The position numbers and the translations under genes are program-made. Source: an uncultured Eubacteriales bacterium (GTDB taxonomy: Bacteria; Bacillota; Clostridia; Christensenellales; CAG-138). Taken from it: a stretch of DNA of 35,623 nt. Under the pieces are notes generated by a model that worked only from the letters and a program-made list of their open reading frames with translations, searched no databases and was not told the DNA's origin. The stretch spans positions 1-35,623 of the forward strand of contig CADAPG010000013.1 of assembly GCA_902789675.1 (NCBI GenBank), in the 5' to 3' direction. Shown one piece after another: positions 16,137 through 24,667 of the stretch; position 1 is the stretch's first letter, and every line of letters begins with the position of its first letter.

Positions 16137-16753
16137 GCGTTGCTCTCGAACCACTTTTCGGCAAACGCGCAGACGGCGGCGGCAAGCGCCTTGATATCCC
16201 AGTCGCTTGTGTTGACGGTGAGGTGATAGCTGTCGCATTTGCCCCATTCGCTGCCGGTCAGAAAATCGCGGGTGCGGGCGCGCGCCTTGTCGATCTCCTT
16301 CATCTTGCGGACGAGCTCGCGGTCGGTCAGCTTCTCGTCCTCGCGGGCACGGGCGCGGCAGCGGGCGATCTTCGCTTCGCGGTCGGCGCAGACAAAGATG
16401 CTGAACGGCTTATACTCCTTCAGGATGGCGTCGGCGTTGCGTCCGATGATGACGCAGTTCTTGCCGAGCGCGGCGATCTGTTCGATGACCTTTTTCTGCT
16501 GCACGAGCATTTCGATCCGGCTCGCGTCAATGTAGTTGACCGAGTGCATCGTTCCGCCGAAGGAGATGGGGAAGTACTGCCATCCGTGATTGTCCAGCGT
16601 GGTTTCGACGTATTCCGGATCCAGTCCGCTGTTCTGCGCGATGGCGGAGATGATCTCGCTGTCGTAATAATCGTAGCCCAAAAGATCGGCGACGCGCTTT
16701 CCGAGTTCGCGTCCGCCGGAGCCGAATTCGCGGCTGACGGTGATGATATTCAT
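16133..16753 (-). CDS. Cytidylate kinase-like family protein
   Basis: This 206-residue protein starts MNIITVSREFGSGGRELGKR, a P-loop variant (SREFGSGGREL) typical of the cytidylate-kinase-like family found in Clostridia. DYYDSEIIS, CVIIGRNAD and a lid-like Arg-rich stretch (AKIARCRARAREDE, then RKMKEIDKARARTRDFLTG) follow. It is probably a nucleotide or small-molecule kinase, though the natural substrate of this subgroup is not established. The ATG at 16753 stands at good spacing from AAGGAG; the ATG at 16759 is too close. It shares an operon with the MATE transporter and is driven by the promoter at 16804-16832. Confidence 0.88.
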   Translation of the reverse strand: MNIITVSREFGSGGRELGKRVADLLGYDYYDSEIISAIAQNSGLDPEYVETTLDNHGWQYFPISFGGTMHSVNYIDASRIEMLVQQKKVIEQIAALGKNCVIIGRNADAILKEYKPFSIFVCADREAKIARCRARAREDEKLTDRELVRKMKEIDKARARTRDFLTGSEWGKCDSYHLTVNTSDWDIKALAAAVCAFAEKWFESNA

Positions 16754-16803
16754 GCGCATTCTCCTTTTCCGCGGCGATCCCGCCGCATGGATCATATATA
16801 ATT

Positions 16804-16832
16804 ACTATAGTACAAATCCGCGCAAATGTCAA
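16804..16832 (-). promoter_or_regulatory. Promoter of the kinase-like/MATE operon
   Basis: On the minus strand a perfect TTGACA (16832-16827) is followed by 17 bases and TATAGT (16809-16804), about 50 bases before the start codon at 16753. Confidence 0.8.
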
Positions 16833-16870
16833 TCGAACGACGAAAAACGACGCGGTTCGTCGAAAGACTC

Positions 16871-16899
16871 TTGCAAGCGGCGCGGGAATGCGGTACAAT
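16871..16899 (+). promoter_or_regulatory. Promoter of udk
   Basis: TTGCAA (16871-16876), 17 bases, TACAAT (16894-16899), 32 bases before the udk start. It diverges from the promoter of the kinase-like gene, with about 40 bases between the two -35 boxes. Confidence 0.7.
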
Positions 16900-16931
16900 G
16901 AAAAAAAGACTTCCGGAGGGGGACATATCAT

Positions 16932-17606
16932 ATGATCATCGTGGGTATCTGCGGCGCATCGGGCAGCGGCAAGAGCACGCTGGCAAAACGGATTCAGGAC
17001 AGCCTTTCGTGCAGCTGCGTCATCATCGGACAGGATTGCTACTACAAGAGCTTTCCGGAGCTGCCGTTTGAGGAGCGCGTGCACATCAATTACGACGAGC
17101 CGAACATCTTCGACTACGACGAGATCATCCGCGATCTCGACACGCTCGAGAGCGGAAAGCCGATCACCAAGAAGGGCTATGATTACGCCGCGCATCTTCG
17201 CGCCGATTCGGACGAGCTCATCTACCCGCCCGAGGTGCTGATCATGGAAGGCATCCACATGTTCTACGACAATCGGCTTCTGGACCGCATGGTGCTGAAG
17301 GTCTATATGCACGTCGACACCGATATCTGCCTCTTGCGCCGCATCAAGCGCGACATCAAGAGCCGCGGAAGAACGATCGACAACATCGCCGAGCAGTACG
17401 TCGAAACGGTCAAGCCGATGTATGAGAAGTATATCGTCAACTACATTACCGACGCGGACTTTGCGATCATGCGCGGCGGTAAGAACAAGATGGCGATCGA
17501 CTGCATTTCTGCCTATCTTACGACAAAAGTTCTGGCAGAAAGATTTGAAAAGGAATCCGGTATGCGGCGGATCGAGGAAGCGAATCCGGAAAACGACGAA
17601 GATTGA
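16932..17606 (+). CDS. udk: Uridine kinase
   Basis: This 224-residue enzyme phosphorylates uridine and cytidine in pyrimidine salvage. The P-loop GASGSGKST spans residues 8-16. The uridine-binding region reads IIGQDCYYK followed by YDEPNIFDYDEI, and the effector part has KKGYDYAAHLR, LIMEGIHMFYD and the lid RRIKRDIKSRGRTID with AEQYVETVKPMYEKYI. Length and motif order match bacterial Udk. ATG 16932 follows GGAGGGGGA. It is monocistronic, with its own promoter and two terminators. The acidic C-terminus (after residue 210) is not conserved. Confidence 0.93.
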   Translation: MIIVGICGASGSGKSTLAKRIQDSLSCSCVIIGQDCYYKSFPELPFEERVHINYDEPNIFDYDEIIRDLDTLESGKPITKKGYDYAAHLRADSDELIYPPEVLIMEGIHMFYDNRLLDRMVLKVYMHVDTDICLLRRIKRDIKSRGRTIDNIAEQYVETVKPMYEKYIVNYITDADFAIMRGGKNKMAIDCISAYLTTKVLAERFEKESGMRRIEEANPENDED

Positions 17607-17621
17607 CAGATCAACAGCAAG

Positions 17622-17671
17622 GGGACGGAGCGATCCGTCCCTCTTTTTGCCGGGAATCGTCCCGGCTTTTT
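17622..17671 (+). terminator. Two tandem intrinsic terminators after udk
   Basis: First hairpin: GGGACGGA (17622-17629), loop GCGA, TCCGTCCC (17634-17641), then CTCTTTTT. Second hairpin: GCCGGGA (17649-17655), loop ATCG, TCCCGGC (17660-17666), then TTTTT. The pair should isolate udk from the polyamine operon. Confidence 0.9.
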
Positions 17672-17722
17672 GTATATTTCCTTTCAAACGGCGGAATCCG
17701 ACGCGATTCGGCAAAATAGGTG

Positions 17723-17754
17723 TTGACAAAGGGGAGCGGATATGGCATTATAAT
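17723..17754 (+). promoter_or_regulatory. Promoter of the cupin-XRE/pot operon
   Basis: A perfect -35 TTGACA (17723-17728) is followed by a perfect TATAAT (17749-17754), but with a 20-base spacer. At the usual 17-base spacing the -10 would be CATTAT (17746-17751). The two alternatives overlap. Long spacing could make the promoter weak or dependent on a regulator. Confidence 0.7.
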
Positions 17755-17760
17755 GCACGA

Positions 17761-17791
17761 AAAGTTTAGTGATCGTAAACTTTTAGTTTAG
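17761..17791 (+). promoter_or_regulatory. Operator-like palindromes at the pot operon start site
   Basis: AAAAGTTTA (17761-17769) and TAAACTTTT (17777-17785) form a perfect 9-base inverted repeat with a 7-base spacer. A third half-site AGTTTA (17786-17791) pairs with TAAACT (17777-17782) over a 3-base gap. They begin six bases after the -10 box, where a bound repressor would block transcription. The first gene of the operon encodes a likely binder. Confidence 0.65.
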
Positions 17792-17805
17792 AAAGGATAG
17801 ACACG

Positions 17806-18360
17806 ATGGAAACGGGCAGACCGGAGATCGGGAGAAAGCTTCGAAGGCTTCGCGTGAAGCTCGGGCTGACGCAGGAGGAGCTTGCGGCGCGTACCGAGCT
17901 CACCAAGGGCTTCATCTCGCAGCTGGAGAACGACATCACGTCTCCTTCGATCGCGACGCTGATGGACATTCTGGAAGCGCTCGGGACCGATATTTCTGCG
18001 TTCTTCAACGACCGCTCGGACGCGCGCGTGGTGTTCACGCCGGACGACACGTTCGAGAAGGAGGACGACGAGACGGGCAACGTCATTCGCTGGCTGGTTC
18101 CGAACGCGCAGAAGAACGCTTTGGAGCCGATCCTCGTCACGATCCGTCCCGGCGGGCAGACGGAGGAGCTCGATCCGCACGAGGGCGAGGAGTTCGGACT
18201 GGTCCTGTCCGGCACGGTCACGCTCGTCGACGGCGACGCAAAATACCGCGTCAGAAAGGGCGACAGCTTCTATCTGCATCCGCAGGGCGTGCACTGTCTT
18301 TTCAACAGCGGAAAAACACCGGCGAAGGTGCTGTGGATCAGCACGCCGCCGTCTTTTTAA
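17806..18360 (+). CDS. Cupin-domain XRE transcriptional regulator of the polyamine operon (PuuR-like)
   Basis: This 184-residue protein has an HTH at residues 8-65 (IGRKLRRLRVKLGLTQEELA, LTKGFISQLENDITSPSIAT) and a C-terminal cupin at about 105-182 (PHEGEEFGLVLSGTVTLVDG, KGDSFYLHPQGVHCLFNSG). HTH-cupin proteins such as PuuR control polyamine genes in other bacteria, and this one is the first gene of a pot operon, so polyamine-responsive control of uptake and of itself is inferred. It starts ten bases after AAAGGA and ends nine bases before potA. The operator-like repeats at 17761-17791 are its likely target. Confidence 0.88.
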   Translation: METGRPEIGRKLRRLRVKLGLTQEELAARTELTKGFISQLENDITSPSIATLMDILEALGTDISAFFNDRSDARVVFTPDDTFEKEDDETGNVIRWLVPNAQKNALEPILVTIRPGGQTEELDPHEGEEFGLVLSGTVTLVDGDAKYRVRKGDSFYLHPQGVHCLFNSGKTPAKVLWISTPPSF

Positions 18361-18369
18361 GGGGGATTT

Positions 18370-19794
18370 ATGGATAGCAAGCATCTGATCGAGCTGATCG
18401 ACATCAGCAAGGATTACAACGGGGACGTGGCGCTGGATCACGTCAATCTGTACATCAACGACGGCGAGTTTCTGACGCTTCTGGGACCGTCCGGCTGCGG
18501 CAAGACGACGCTTCTTCGGTGCATCGCGGGGTTCATCACGCCGTCCTCCGGCATGATCAAGATGAACGGCGTCGATATCGCGAAGGTCCCGCCGCACAAG
18601 CGCGAGATCAACACGGTCTTCCAGAAGTACGCGCTGTTCCCGCACCTTAACGTGCACGACAACATCGCGTTCGGTCTGAAGATCAAGAAGACGCCGAAGC
18701 CCGTGATCGAGGAAAAGGTCGAGAAGATGCTGAAGCTCGTCAACCTCGAAGGCTACGGCAAGCGCTGGATCGATCAGCTGTCCGGCGGGCAGCAGCAGCG
18801 CGTTGCGATCGCACGCGCGCTCGTCAACGAGCCGAAGGTCCTTTTGCTTGACGAACCGCTCGGCGCGCTCGATCTCAAGCTTCGCCAGGAGATGCAGGTG
18901 GAGCTCAAGCGCATGCAGCGGCAGCTCGGCATCACGTTCATCTACGTCACACACGATCAGGAAGAGGCACTGACGATGTCCGATACGATCGTCGTCATGA
19001 AGGACGGCGTCATTCAGCAGATCGGCAAGCCGACCGACATCTACAACGAGCCGAAGAACCCGTTCGTCGCGGACTTCATCGGCGAGAGCAACATCGTCGC
19101 GGGTCTGATGCTTGAGGACTACAAGGTCCGCATGAACGGCGTCGTGTACCGCTGCGTGGACGCGGGCTTCGGCAAAAACGTCGAGGTCGACGCGGTCGTT
19201 CGTCCGGAGGACATCGACATCGTTCCGCCCGAGAAGTCAAAGGTCTCCGGCACGGTCGCCTCGGTCGTGTTCATGGGCGTGCACTATGAGATCTGCGTGG
19301 ACTGCGGCGGCTATGAATGGGTCGTGCATACCACCGACTTTGCGCCGGTCGGACAGAAGGTCGGCATTCAGATCCTGCCCGATGCGATCCACATTATGAA
19401 GAAGACGCGTTCCAACAACATCTTCGACGCCGAGACCTGGCCGAGCGAGAACGCGATCTACATCGACGACGTGGCGTTCCCGTGCGAAGGGCTGGAGAGC
19501 TACGAGAACAAGGAGATCGCCATCGTGCGCATCGCGCCCGAAAACGTGCGGCTCGTCGCCCCGCAGGACGCGAAGCTCACCGGCACGATCAAAGCCTGCA
19601 TGTTCCTCGGCACGCACTATGAGGTCACGATCTCCTGCGAGGAGAACGACTGGATCGCGCATTCCGACGACTTCATGGAGGACGGCGAGGAGGTCGGCAT
19701 CCTGGTCGATCCCGACAAGATGGAGCTCACCAAAAAGGACGACGAGGCGGACGAAGAACCCGAAAAGACCGAAGGCGTCACGCGTGAGGAGTAA
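18370..19794 (+). CDS. potA: Spermidine/putrescine ABC transporter ATP-binding protein, with duplicated TOBE unit
   Basis: This 474-residue ATPase powers polyamine import. Visible motifs are Walker A GPSGCGKT (39-46), Q-loop FQKYALFPH (84-92), signature LSGGQQQR (137-144), Walker B LLLDEP (158-163) and switch VTHDQ (193-197). The usual PotA ends near residue 350 after one regulatory TOBE region. Here residues 274-345 and 385-456 are two related copies, with [15 protein letters not shown] in the first matching [15 protein letters not shown] in the second, plus an acidic tail. The added copy makes the protein about 100 residues longer than normal. ATG 18370 follows AAGGGGGA. It is co-transcribed with potB, potC and potD. 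Confidence 0.93.
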   Translation: MDSKHLIELIDISKDYNGDVALDHVNLYINDGEFLTLLGPSGCGKTTLLRCIAGFITPSSGMIKMNGVDIAKVPPHKREINTVFQKYALFPHLNVHDNIAFGLKIKKTPKPVIEEKVEKMLKLVNLEGYGKRWIDQLSGGQQQRVAIARALVNEPKVLLLDEPLGALDLKLRQEMQVELKRMQRQLGITFIYVTHDQEEALTMSDTIVVMKDGVIQQIGKPTDIYNEPKNPFVADFIGESNIVAGLMLEDYKVRMNGVVYRCVDAGFGKNVEVDAVVRPEDIDIVPPEKSKVSGTVASVVFMGVHYEICVDCGGYEWVVHTTDFAPVGQKVGIQILPDAIHIMKKTRSNNIFDAETWPSENAIYIDDVAFPCEGLESYENKEIAIVRIAPENVRLVAPQDAKLTGTIKACMFLGTHYEVTISCEENDWIAHSDDFMEDGEEVGILVDPDKMELTKKDDEADEEPEKTEGVTREE

Positions 19795-19806
19795 GAGGGC
19801 AGGGGC

Positions 19807-20613
19807 ATGAAGCGAAAATACTTTGCTTTTCCGTATATCGTATGGATGGTCCTGTTCATCGTGGTGCCGATGGTGTTCATCTTCTACTACGCGTTCAACG
19901 TGGACGGGACATGGACGTTCAGAAAATGCTGGGAGACGCTTTCGGACGGACAGAAATGGCGCGTGCTGCTCTTGAGCGTGGAGATCGCGTTCGGTACGAC
20001 GGCGATCTGCCTGCTGTTGGGCTATCCGATCGCGTACATTCTGTCGAATATGAAGAAATCGGTCGCGGGGTTCATCTCGGTCCTGTTCTTCGTGCCGATG
20101 TGGATGAACTTCGTGCTGCGCACCTATGCGTGGCGCGCGATCCTCGAGTACGCGCTGCCGAGCATCCTCGGGAGCAAAACAACGCTGACCGGAACGGCGG
20201 GCGCCGTGCTGATGGTGCTGGTCTATGACTTCCTGCCGTTCATGGTGATGCCGCTTTATAATACGCTTTCGAAGCTTGACAAGAGTCTTTTGGAGGCGTC
20301 GCGCGATCTCGGCGCGGACGGCGTGAAAACCTTCTTCCGCGTCGTGCTGCCGCTTTCGGTGCCGGGCATCGTTTCGGGCATCACGATGGTGTTCGTTCCG
20401 GCGATCACGGCGTTCACGGTCCCTGCGCTGATCGGCAACGGGAACTACAATCTCTACGGCAACGAGATCGAGCAGGCGTTCAAGGTGCTTGCGGGCAAGG
20501 GCGACTACTCGATCGGATCCACGCTGTCGATCATCCTTCTGATCTGCGTGCTGATCAGCACGGCGATCATGAACCACTTCGACAACGATAAGGAAGGAGG
20601 GAGCATCCTGTGA
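19807..20613 (+). CDS. potB: Spermidine/putrescine ABC transporter permease PotB
   Basis: This 268-residue permease has six membrane helices, starting with YIVWMVLFIVVPMVFIFYYA. The ABC-coupling EAA loop is LEASRDLGADGVKTFFRVVL (about residues 159-178), followed by PLSVPGIVSGI. YPIAYILSNMKKSVAGF and MWMNFVLRTYAWRAIL are typical of PotB. It forms the membrane channel together with PotC. The gene starts 12 bases after potA with a GGCAGGGG site and overlaps potC by four bases (GTGA). Confidence 0.93.
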   Translation: MKRKYFAFPYIVWMVLFIVVPMVFIFYYAFNVDGTWTFRKCWETLSDGQKWRVLLLSVEIAFGTTAICLLLGYPIAYILSNMKKSVAGFISVLFFVPMWMNFVLRTYAWRAILEYALPSILGSKTTLTGTAGAVLMVLVYDFLPFMVMPLYNTLSKLDKSLLEASRDLGADGVKTFFRVVLPLSVPGIVSGITMVFVPAITAFTVPALIGNGNYNLYGNEIEQAFKVLAGKGDYSIGSTLSIILLICVLISTAIMNHFDNDKEGGSIL

Positions 20614-21479
20614 AGAAATTCGGCCGTTCCCTCAAATACGTCTATCTCGGCGTCATGCTGCTGTTCCTGTACCTGCCGATCATCTACCTGATCGTGTTCT
20701 CGTTCAACGATTTTGCGGTCGGTTCGGGGCGGCGGATCTCGTACTCCAACCTCGGAAAGTGGAACGGGTGCACGCTCGCAAACTACGGCACGGTGTTTTC
20801 CGGAGACGCCGGAAGCTCGCTGCTTCTGACGCTCGAGATCGCGTTTGCGTCGAGCATCATTGCGACGATCATCGGCACGGCGGCGGCGATCGGTATCAAC
20901 TCGATGCGCAAACGTCCGCGCAATATCGTGGTCAACGTGTCGCAGCTGCCGATGGTCAACCCGGACCTGGTCACGGGCATCACGTTTATGATGCTGTTCG
21001 CGTTTGTTAACGGCGTGCTCGGCAAGCTCGGGAAGTTCCAGATCGGCGACTTTGCAAAGCTCCTGATCGCGCACATCTCGTTCAGCATTCCGTACGTGAT
21101 CTTCTCGGTGCTGCCGAGGCTCAAGCAAAGCTCCGACCTGCTTTATGAAGCGGCGCTGGACCTCGGCTGCTCGCCGATCCAGGCGCTTTGGAAGGCAGTC
21201 ATCCCGGACATCATGCCGGGAATCAGCTCCGGCTTTATCATGGCGCTCACGATGTCGCTGGACGACTTCGTGGTCAGCTACTTCGTGGCGGACCGCATTC
21301 AGCCGCTGTCGGTGTTCATCTACTCCAACACGGCGCACGGGTCCAAGGGCGTCAATCCGGCGCTCGCAACGATCATCTTTATACCGCTCGTGGCAATGCT
21401 TCTGATCGTCAATCTCAGAAGGCTGGCAAAAGAGCGTGAATATGAGATCCAGAACAAGAAAGTCAAGATGAAGAAATAA
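20610..21479 (+). CDS. potC: Spermidine/putrescine ABC transporter permease PotC
   Basis: This 289-residue permease has six membrane helices. Its first helix region reads YLGVMLLFLYLPIIYLIVFS, followed by FNDF and the W-x-G-x-T-L-x-N-Y segment seen in PotC. The EAA loop is LYEAALDLGCSPIQALWKAV, and SLDDFVVSYF is a PotC hallmark. The start is GTG 20610, preceded by AAGGAGGGAG and overlapping the potB stop. The C-terminal tail is highly basic (RRLAKEREYE, KKVKMKK). Confidence 0.93.
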   Translation: MKKFGRSLKYVYLGVMLLFLYLPIIYLIVFSFNDFAVGSGRRISYSNLGKWNGCTLANYGTVFSGDAGSSLLLTLEIAFASSIIATIIGTAAAIGINSMRKRPRNIVVNVSQLPMVNPDLVTGITFMMLFAFVNGVLGKLGKFQIGDFAKLLIAHISFSIPYVIFSVLPRLKQSSDLLYEAALDLGCSPIQALWKAVIPDIMPGISSGFIMALTMSLDDFVVSYFVADRIQPLSVFIYSNTAHGSKGVNPALATIIFIPLVAMLLIVNLRRLAKEREYEIQNKKVKMKK

Positions 21480-21500
21480 CAACGTGAAAGGGGAAACCAA

Positions 21501-22592
21501 ATGAAAAAGATCCTGAGCCTTGTCCTTGCCGTATTTCTGCTGACGGCGTTTGCCGCCTGCAAATCGACCGTCGAAGTGGACGAAAACACCTTCGCGGACG
21601 GCGATCAGTACGAGCACATCGGCGGCGAGCTGAACGTCCTGAACTGGGGCGAGTACATCGACGAAGAGCTGATCGCGCTGTTCGAACAGGAGACCGGCGT
21701 GAAGGTCAACTATATCGAGATGACCAGCAACGAAGAAATGCTGATCAAGCTGCGTTCCTCGGACAGCCCGTACGACCTGTGCTTCCCGTCGGATTACATC
21801 ATCGAGCAGATGATCCGCGAGGATATGCTGCAGCCGCTGGACATGAGTAAGATCCCGAACGCAAAGAACATCGATCCCAAAATGATCGAGATCACCAATG
21901 TGTTCGATCCGGGCAACAAGTATTCCCTGCCGTATATGTGGGGCACGGTCGGCATTCTCTACAACACCGAGATGGTCGACGAGCCGGTGGATAGCTGGGG
22001 CATTCTCTGGGACGAGAAGTATGCCGGTCAGGTCTATATGTATGACAGCCTTCGCGACAGCATCGGCATCACGCTGAAGTATCTCGGCTACGATCTCAAC
22101 ACGAGAAACGCGGACGAGGTCGCCGCGGCGCGCGACAAGCTGATCGCGCAGGCATCGATCCGCAAGGGTTGGGGCACCGACGATCTCCGTTCCACGATGG
22201 AGAACGGCAAGGCGGCGATGTGCGTGATCTATTCGGGCGACGCGTTCTGCAGCATGGACGGACATGAGAACCTCGCGTATGCCGTTCCGATGGAAGGCTC
22301 CAACGTCTGGTTCGACAATGTCATCATTCCCAAGACGGCGAAGAATATCGAAGCCGCACATGCGTTCATCAATTTCCTGAACGACGCGAACATTGCGGCA
22401 CGCAACACCGAATACATCGGCTACACGACCCCGAACAAGGCTGCGCTGGACCTTCTCGGACCGGAATACACCGAGGACGAGACCTACAACCCGCCGCAGG
22501 AGGTCCTTGACCGCTGCGAGGTCTTCCACGATCTCGGCGACTTCACCGACGTGTTCACCAAGGCGTGGAGCGCGATCAAATCCGCAAACTGA
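21501..22592 (+). CDS. potD: Spermidine/putrescine-binding lipoprotein PotD
   Basis: This 363-residue binding protein captures polyamines outside the membrane. The signal peptide MKKILSLVLAVFLLTAFAAC ends in a lipobox with Cys20. The mature part has the family motifs LNVLNWGEYIDEELIALFEQ, the YDLCFPSDYIIEQM loop, LPYMWGTVGILYN and a late WFDNVIIPKTAKN region. The acidic and aromatic residues that hold the polyamine (Trp and Asp/Glu clusters) are present. ATG 21501 follows AAAGGGGAAA. It lies 21 bases after potC and nine bases before the M42 peptidase gene. Confidence 0.93.
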   Translation: MKKILSLVLAVFLLTAFAACKSTVEVDENTFADGDQYEHIGGELNVLNWGEYIDEELIALFEQETGVKVNYIEMTSNEEMLIKLRSSDSPYDLCFPSDYIIEQMIREDMLQPLDMSKIPNAKNIDPKMIEITNVFDPGNKYSLPYMWGTVGILYNTEMVDEPVDSWGILWDEKYAGQVYMYDSLRDSIGITLKYLGYDLNTRNADEVAAARDKLIAQASIRKGWGTDDLRSTMENGKAAMCVIYSGDAFCSMDGHENLAYAVPMEGSNVWFDNVIIPKTAKNIEAAHAFINFLNDANIAARNTEYIGYTTPNKAALDLLGPEYTEDETYNPPQEVLDRCEVFHDLGDFTDVFTKAWSAIKSAN

Positions 22593-22601
22593 GGAGGGCG
22601 T

Positions 22602-23627
22602 ATGGAACAGCTCAAGAAAACACTGCGGGAACTCATGGCGATCGACAGCACGACGGGGTTCTTCGTCGACATGGACAGCTATCTGCTTGCGGAAGCAAAG
22701 CGGATGGGCATCCCTGCCGTGCAGCTCAATAAAGGCGGCGTTCGCTTCGATCTCGGCGGCGAAGGCAACCCGGTTACGATCGCCGCGCATGTCGACGCGA
22801 TCGGGCTGATGGTCCGCCAAATCAACGCGGACGGAACACTTGCCGTCATCAAGGTCGGCGGCGTGCATCCGTATTACGCGCTCGACTGGAACTGCCGCGT
22901 ACATGCCAGAAACGGCAAGGTCTACACCGGCACGGTTCGCCGCAAGAACCCGAGCGTGCATCTGATGAGCCAGTCCGAAAAGGACACGCCGATGGACCTC
23001 GACACGAACCTTGTGCTGCTCCTCGACGAGGACGTGTATTCCCGCGCGGACGTCGAGAAGCTCGGCGTCACCTGCGGCGATCAGGTCGCGATCGAAACGC
23101 GCTATCAGGAGACCGAGAAGGGCTTCATCAAGAGCCGCTACCTCGACGACAAGGCGAGCGCGGCGACGCTTTTAGCTTTGGCGCAGCGCGTTGCGGACGG
23201 CAGAGTCAAATTGAACCGCAAGGTCAGCCTGCTGTTCACCGAATACGAGGAGATCGGGCACGGCGGCGCCTGCGGCATTCCCGCGGACACCAAGGACCTC
23301 ATTGCGGTCGACATCGGCTGCATCGGGCTCGATCACGACAGCAGCGAGCACAAGGTCACGATCGCGACAAAGGACGCGGCGTTCCCGTACCACACCGTGC
23401 TCACCGACGAGCTTGTGAAGCTCTGCGAAAAGAACGGCATCCCGTACGCGCTCGACATGATGGTCCCGAGCTACGGCTCGGACGCGGACGTATCGCTTCG
23501 CGCGGGCTACGACGTGCGCCACGCATTGATCGGACCGGGCGTCCGCGAAACGCACGGCTACGAGCGCACGCACGAGGACGCGCTCGACGCGACCCTGCGG
23601 CTCATCACCGCTGTTGTCGAAGCATAA
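22602..23627 (+). CDS. M42 family metallo-aminopeptidase
   Basis: This 341-residue enzyme belongs to the M42 (glutamyl aminopeptidase/endoglucanase-like) family of dinuclear zinc aminopeptidases, which form large tetrahedral particles in the cytoplasm. The metal and catalytic residues are visible: AHVDAIG (His63, Asp65), YLDDKAS (Asp182), EYEEIGHGG (Glu216-Glu217), VDIG (Asp237) and ETHGYERTH (His318). It starts nine bases after potD with GAGGAGGG and ends at the operon terminator, so it is the last gene of the polyamine operon. A direct link with polyamines is not known; trimming of imported peptides or of gamma-glutamyl-type conjugates is only a guess. Confidence 0.9.
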   Translation: MEQLKKTLRELMAIDSTTGFFVDMDSYLLAEAKRMGIPAVQLNKGGVRFDLGGEGNPVTIAAHVDAIGLMVRQINADGTLAVIKVGGVHPYYALDWNCRVHARNGKVYTGTVRRKNPSVHLMSQSEKDTPMDLDTNLVLLLDEDVYSRADVEKLGVTCGDQVAIETRYQETEKGFIKSRYLDDKASAATLLALAQRVADGRVKLNRKVSLLFTEYEEIGHGGACGIPADTKDLIAVDIGCIGLDHDSSEHKVTIATKDAAFPYHTVLTDELVKLCEKNGIPYALDMMVPSYGSDADVSLRAGYDVRHALIGPGVRETHGYERTHEDALDATLRLITAVVEA

Positions 23628-23641
23628 CGGATCATTTCCCG

Positions 23642-23666
23642 AAGGACGCTTTACGGCGTCCTTTTT
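23642..23666. terminator. Intrinsic terminator between the pot operon and ylbJ
   Basis: AAGGACGC (23642-23649), loop TTTACG, GCGTCCTT (23656-23663), then TTT. It ends the plus-strand operon. The stem also covers the ylbJ stop codon (23651-23653), and the minus strand has a weaker T-run, so it may work both ways. Confidence 0.8.
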
Positions 23667-24667
23667 CCTTTGGACAGACCGAAGGTAAAGACGAAGACGA
23701 GCAGAAGCCCGAAGGCGGAGGAGAGCGAGACGGCGAAAAGATCGAAGACGTTGCGGCGCATCTCCGCGCCGGTCGCAAGCGTGGGAACAGCGGCGTCCGG
23801 GCAGAACAGCGGCGTGAGCAAAAAGACCGCAAGCGCGGCAGCGAGGGCGGTCATCAGCCGGATCAGGCAATAGCGCGGCAGGGACAGCGAAAGCTGCGAC
23901 GCGCTCTGCAGCAGCACGGAGATCCCGCCGAACTGGAGAAAGAACGCCGAGAACGCAAGCCGCAGCGGAAGCGAAAGCGGCAGCGCGGCAAGCGCGGAAA
24001 CGCCGGAGGTCATTTCAAAGAGCCCGAGCGCGGCGGCGCGGGCGGCGGGCGCATTCGCCCCGAACAGCCGGAAGACGCCCGTGGCGTCGAGCAGCGCGCC
24101 GAGCACGGACGCGAACACGAGACAGCCGCCGATCTGCAGGATCGCCTGCATGCCGTCGGAGATCGCGGCGGGTAGATCGCGGGCAAGCGCGGGCGGCGCG
24201 GACGGTTTGACCGCCGGGAAACGGATGCGGGACAGCGGGATCAGACCGAAAAGCGCCGTTCCGTAAATGCCGCAAAGCAGCGGCAGCGCGGTCCTCGATT
24301 CGTGAAAGAAGCCCGCGGCGACGACGGAGATCAGAAATACCGGATTCGGAAGACTGGTAAACGCGGCGGCTTTCTGCGCGTCGGGAAGCGTCAGAATACC
24401 GTCGCGGTACAGCTTTCCCGCAAGCTTTGCGCCGACGGGATAGCCGCCCAAAGCGCCGAGCGGCAGCAGCAGAAACGGCGCGAGCCGCCGCGGGCAGCGG
24501 GAGAGGATGCCGCTTTTCAGCAGCAGCGACGACGCGACAAGGTACGGCAGCAGCGACGGCAGCACGCGCGTCCACCACAAAAGCGCTGCCTGTGACGCGG
24601 CGGAAAACGCGGCGTCCGGCACGGCGATCAGACCGAACAGAATCAGAAGCGGAAACAAATAAGACAT
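23651..24667 (-). CDS. ylbJ: Sporulation integral membrane protein YlbJ-like (nucleoside-recognition gate family)
   Basis: This 338-residue membrane protein has about eight to nine helices. It matches YlbJ in LLWWTRVLPSLLPYLVAS (helix 2), the conserved GALGGYPVGAKLAGKLY loop, FTSLPNPVFLISVVAAG and a gate-domain half later (QIGGCLVFASVLGALLDATG, GLFEMTSGVSAL). YlbJ is needed for heat-resistant spores in Bacillus and is widespread in spore formers. The start ATG 24667 follows CGGAGGAA, but both are held in a perfect hairpin (24661-24694). The gene lies 38 bases downstream of the ylbK-like patatin gene, the same pair as in Bacillus though in the opposite order. Confidence 0.85.
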   Translation of the reverse strand: MSYLFPLLILFGLIAVPDAAFSAASQAALLWWTRVLPSLLPYLVASSLLLKSGILSRCPRRLAPFLLLPLGALGGYPVGAKLAGKLYRDGILTLPDAQKAAAFTSLPNPVFLISVVAAGFFHESRTALPLLCGIYGTALFGLIPLSRIRFPAVKPSAPPALARDLPAAISDGMQAILQIGGCLVFASVLGALLDATGVFRLFGANAPAARAAALGLFEMTSGVSALAALPLSLPLRLAFSAFFLQFGGISVLLQSASQLSLSLPRYCLIRLMTALAAALAVFLLTPLFCPDAAVPTLATGAEMRRNVFDLFAVSLSSAFGLLLVFVFTFGLSKGKRTP

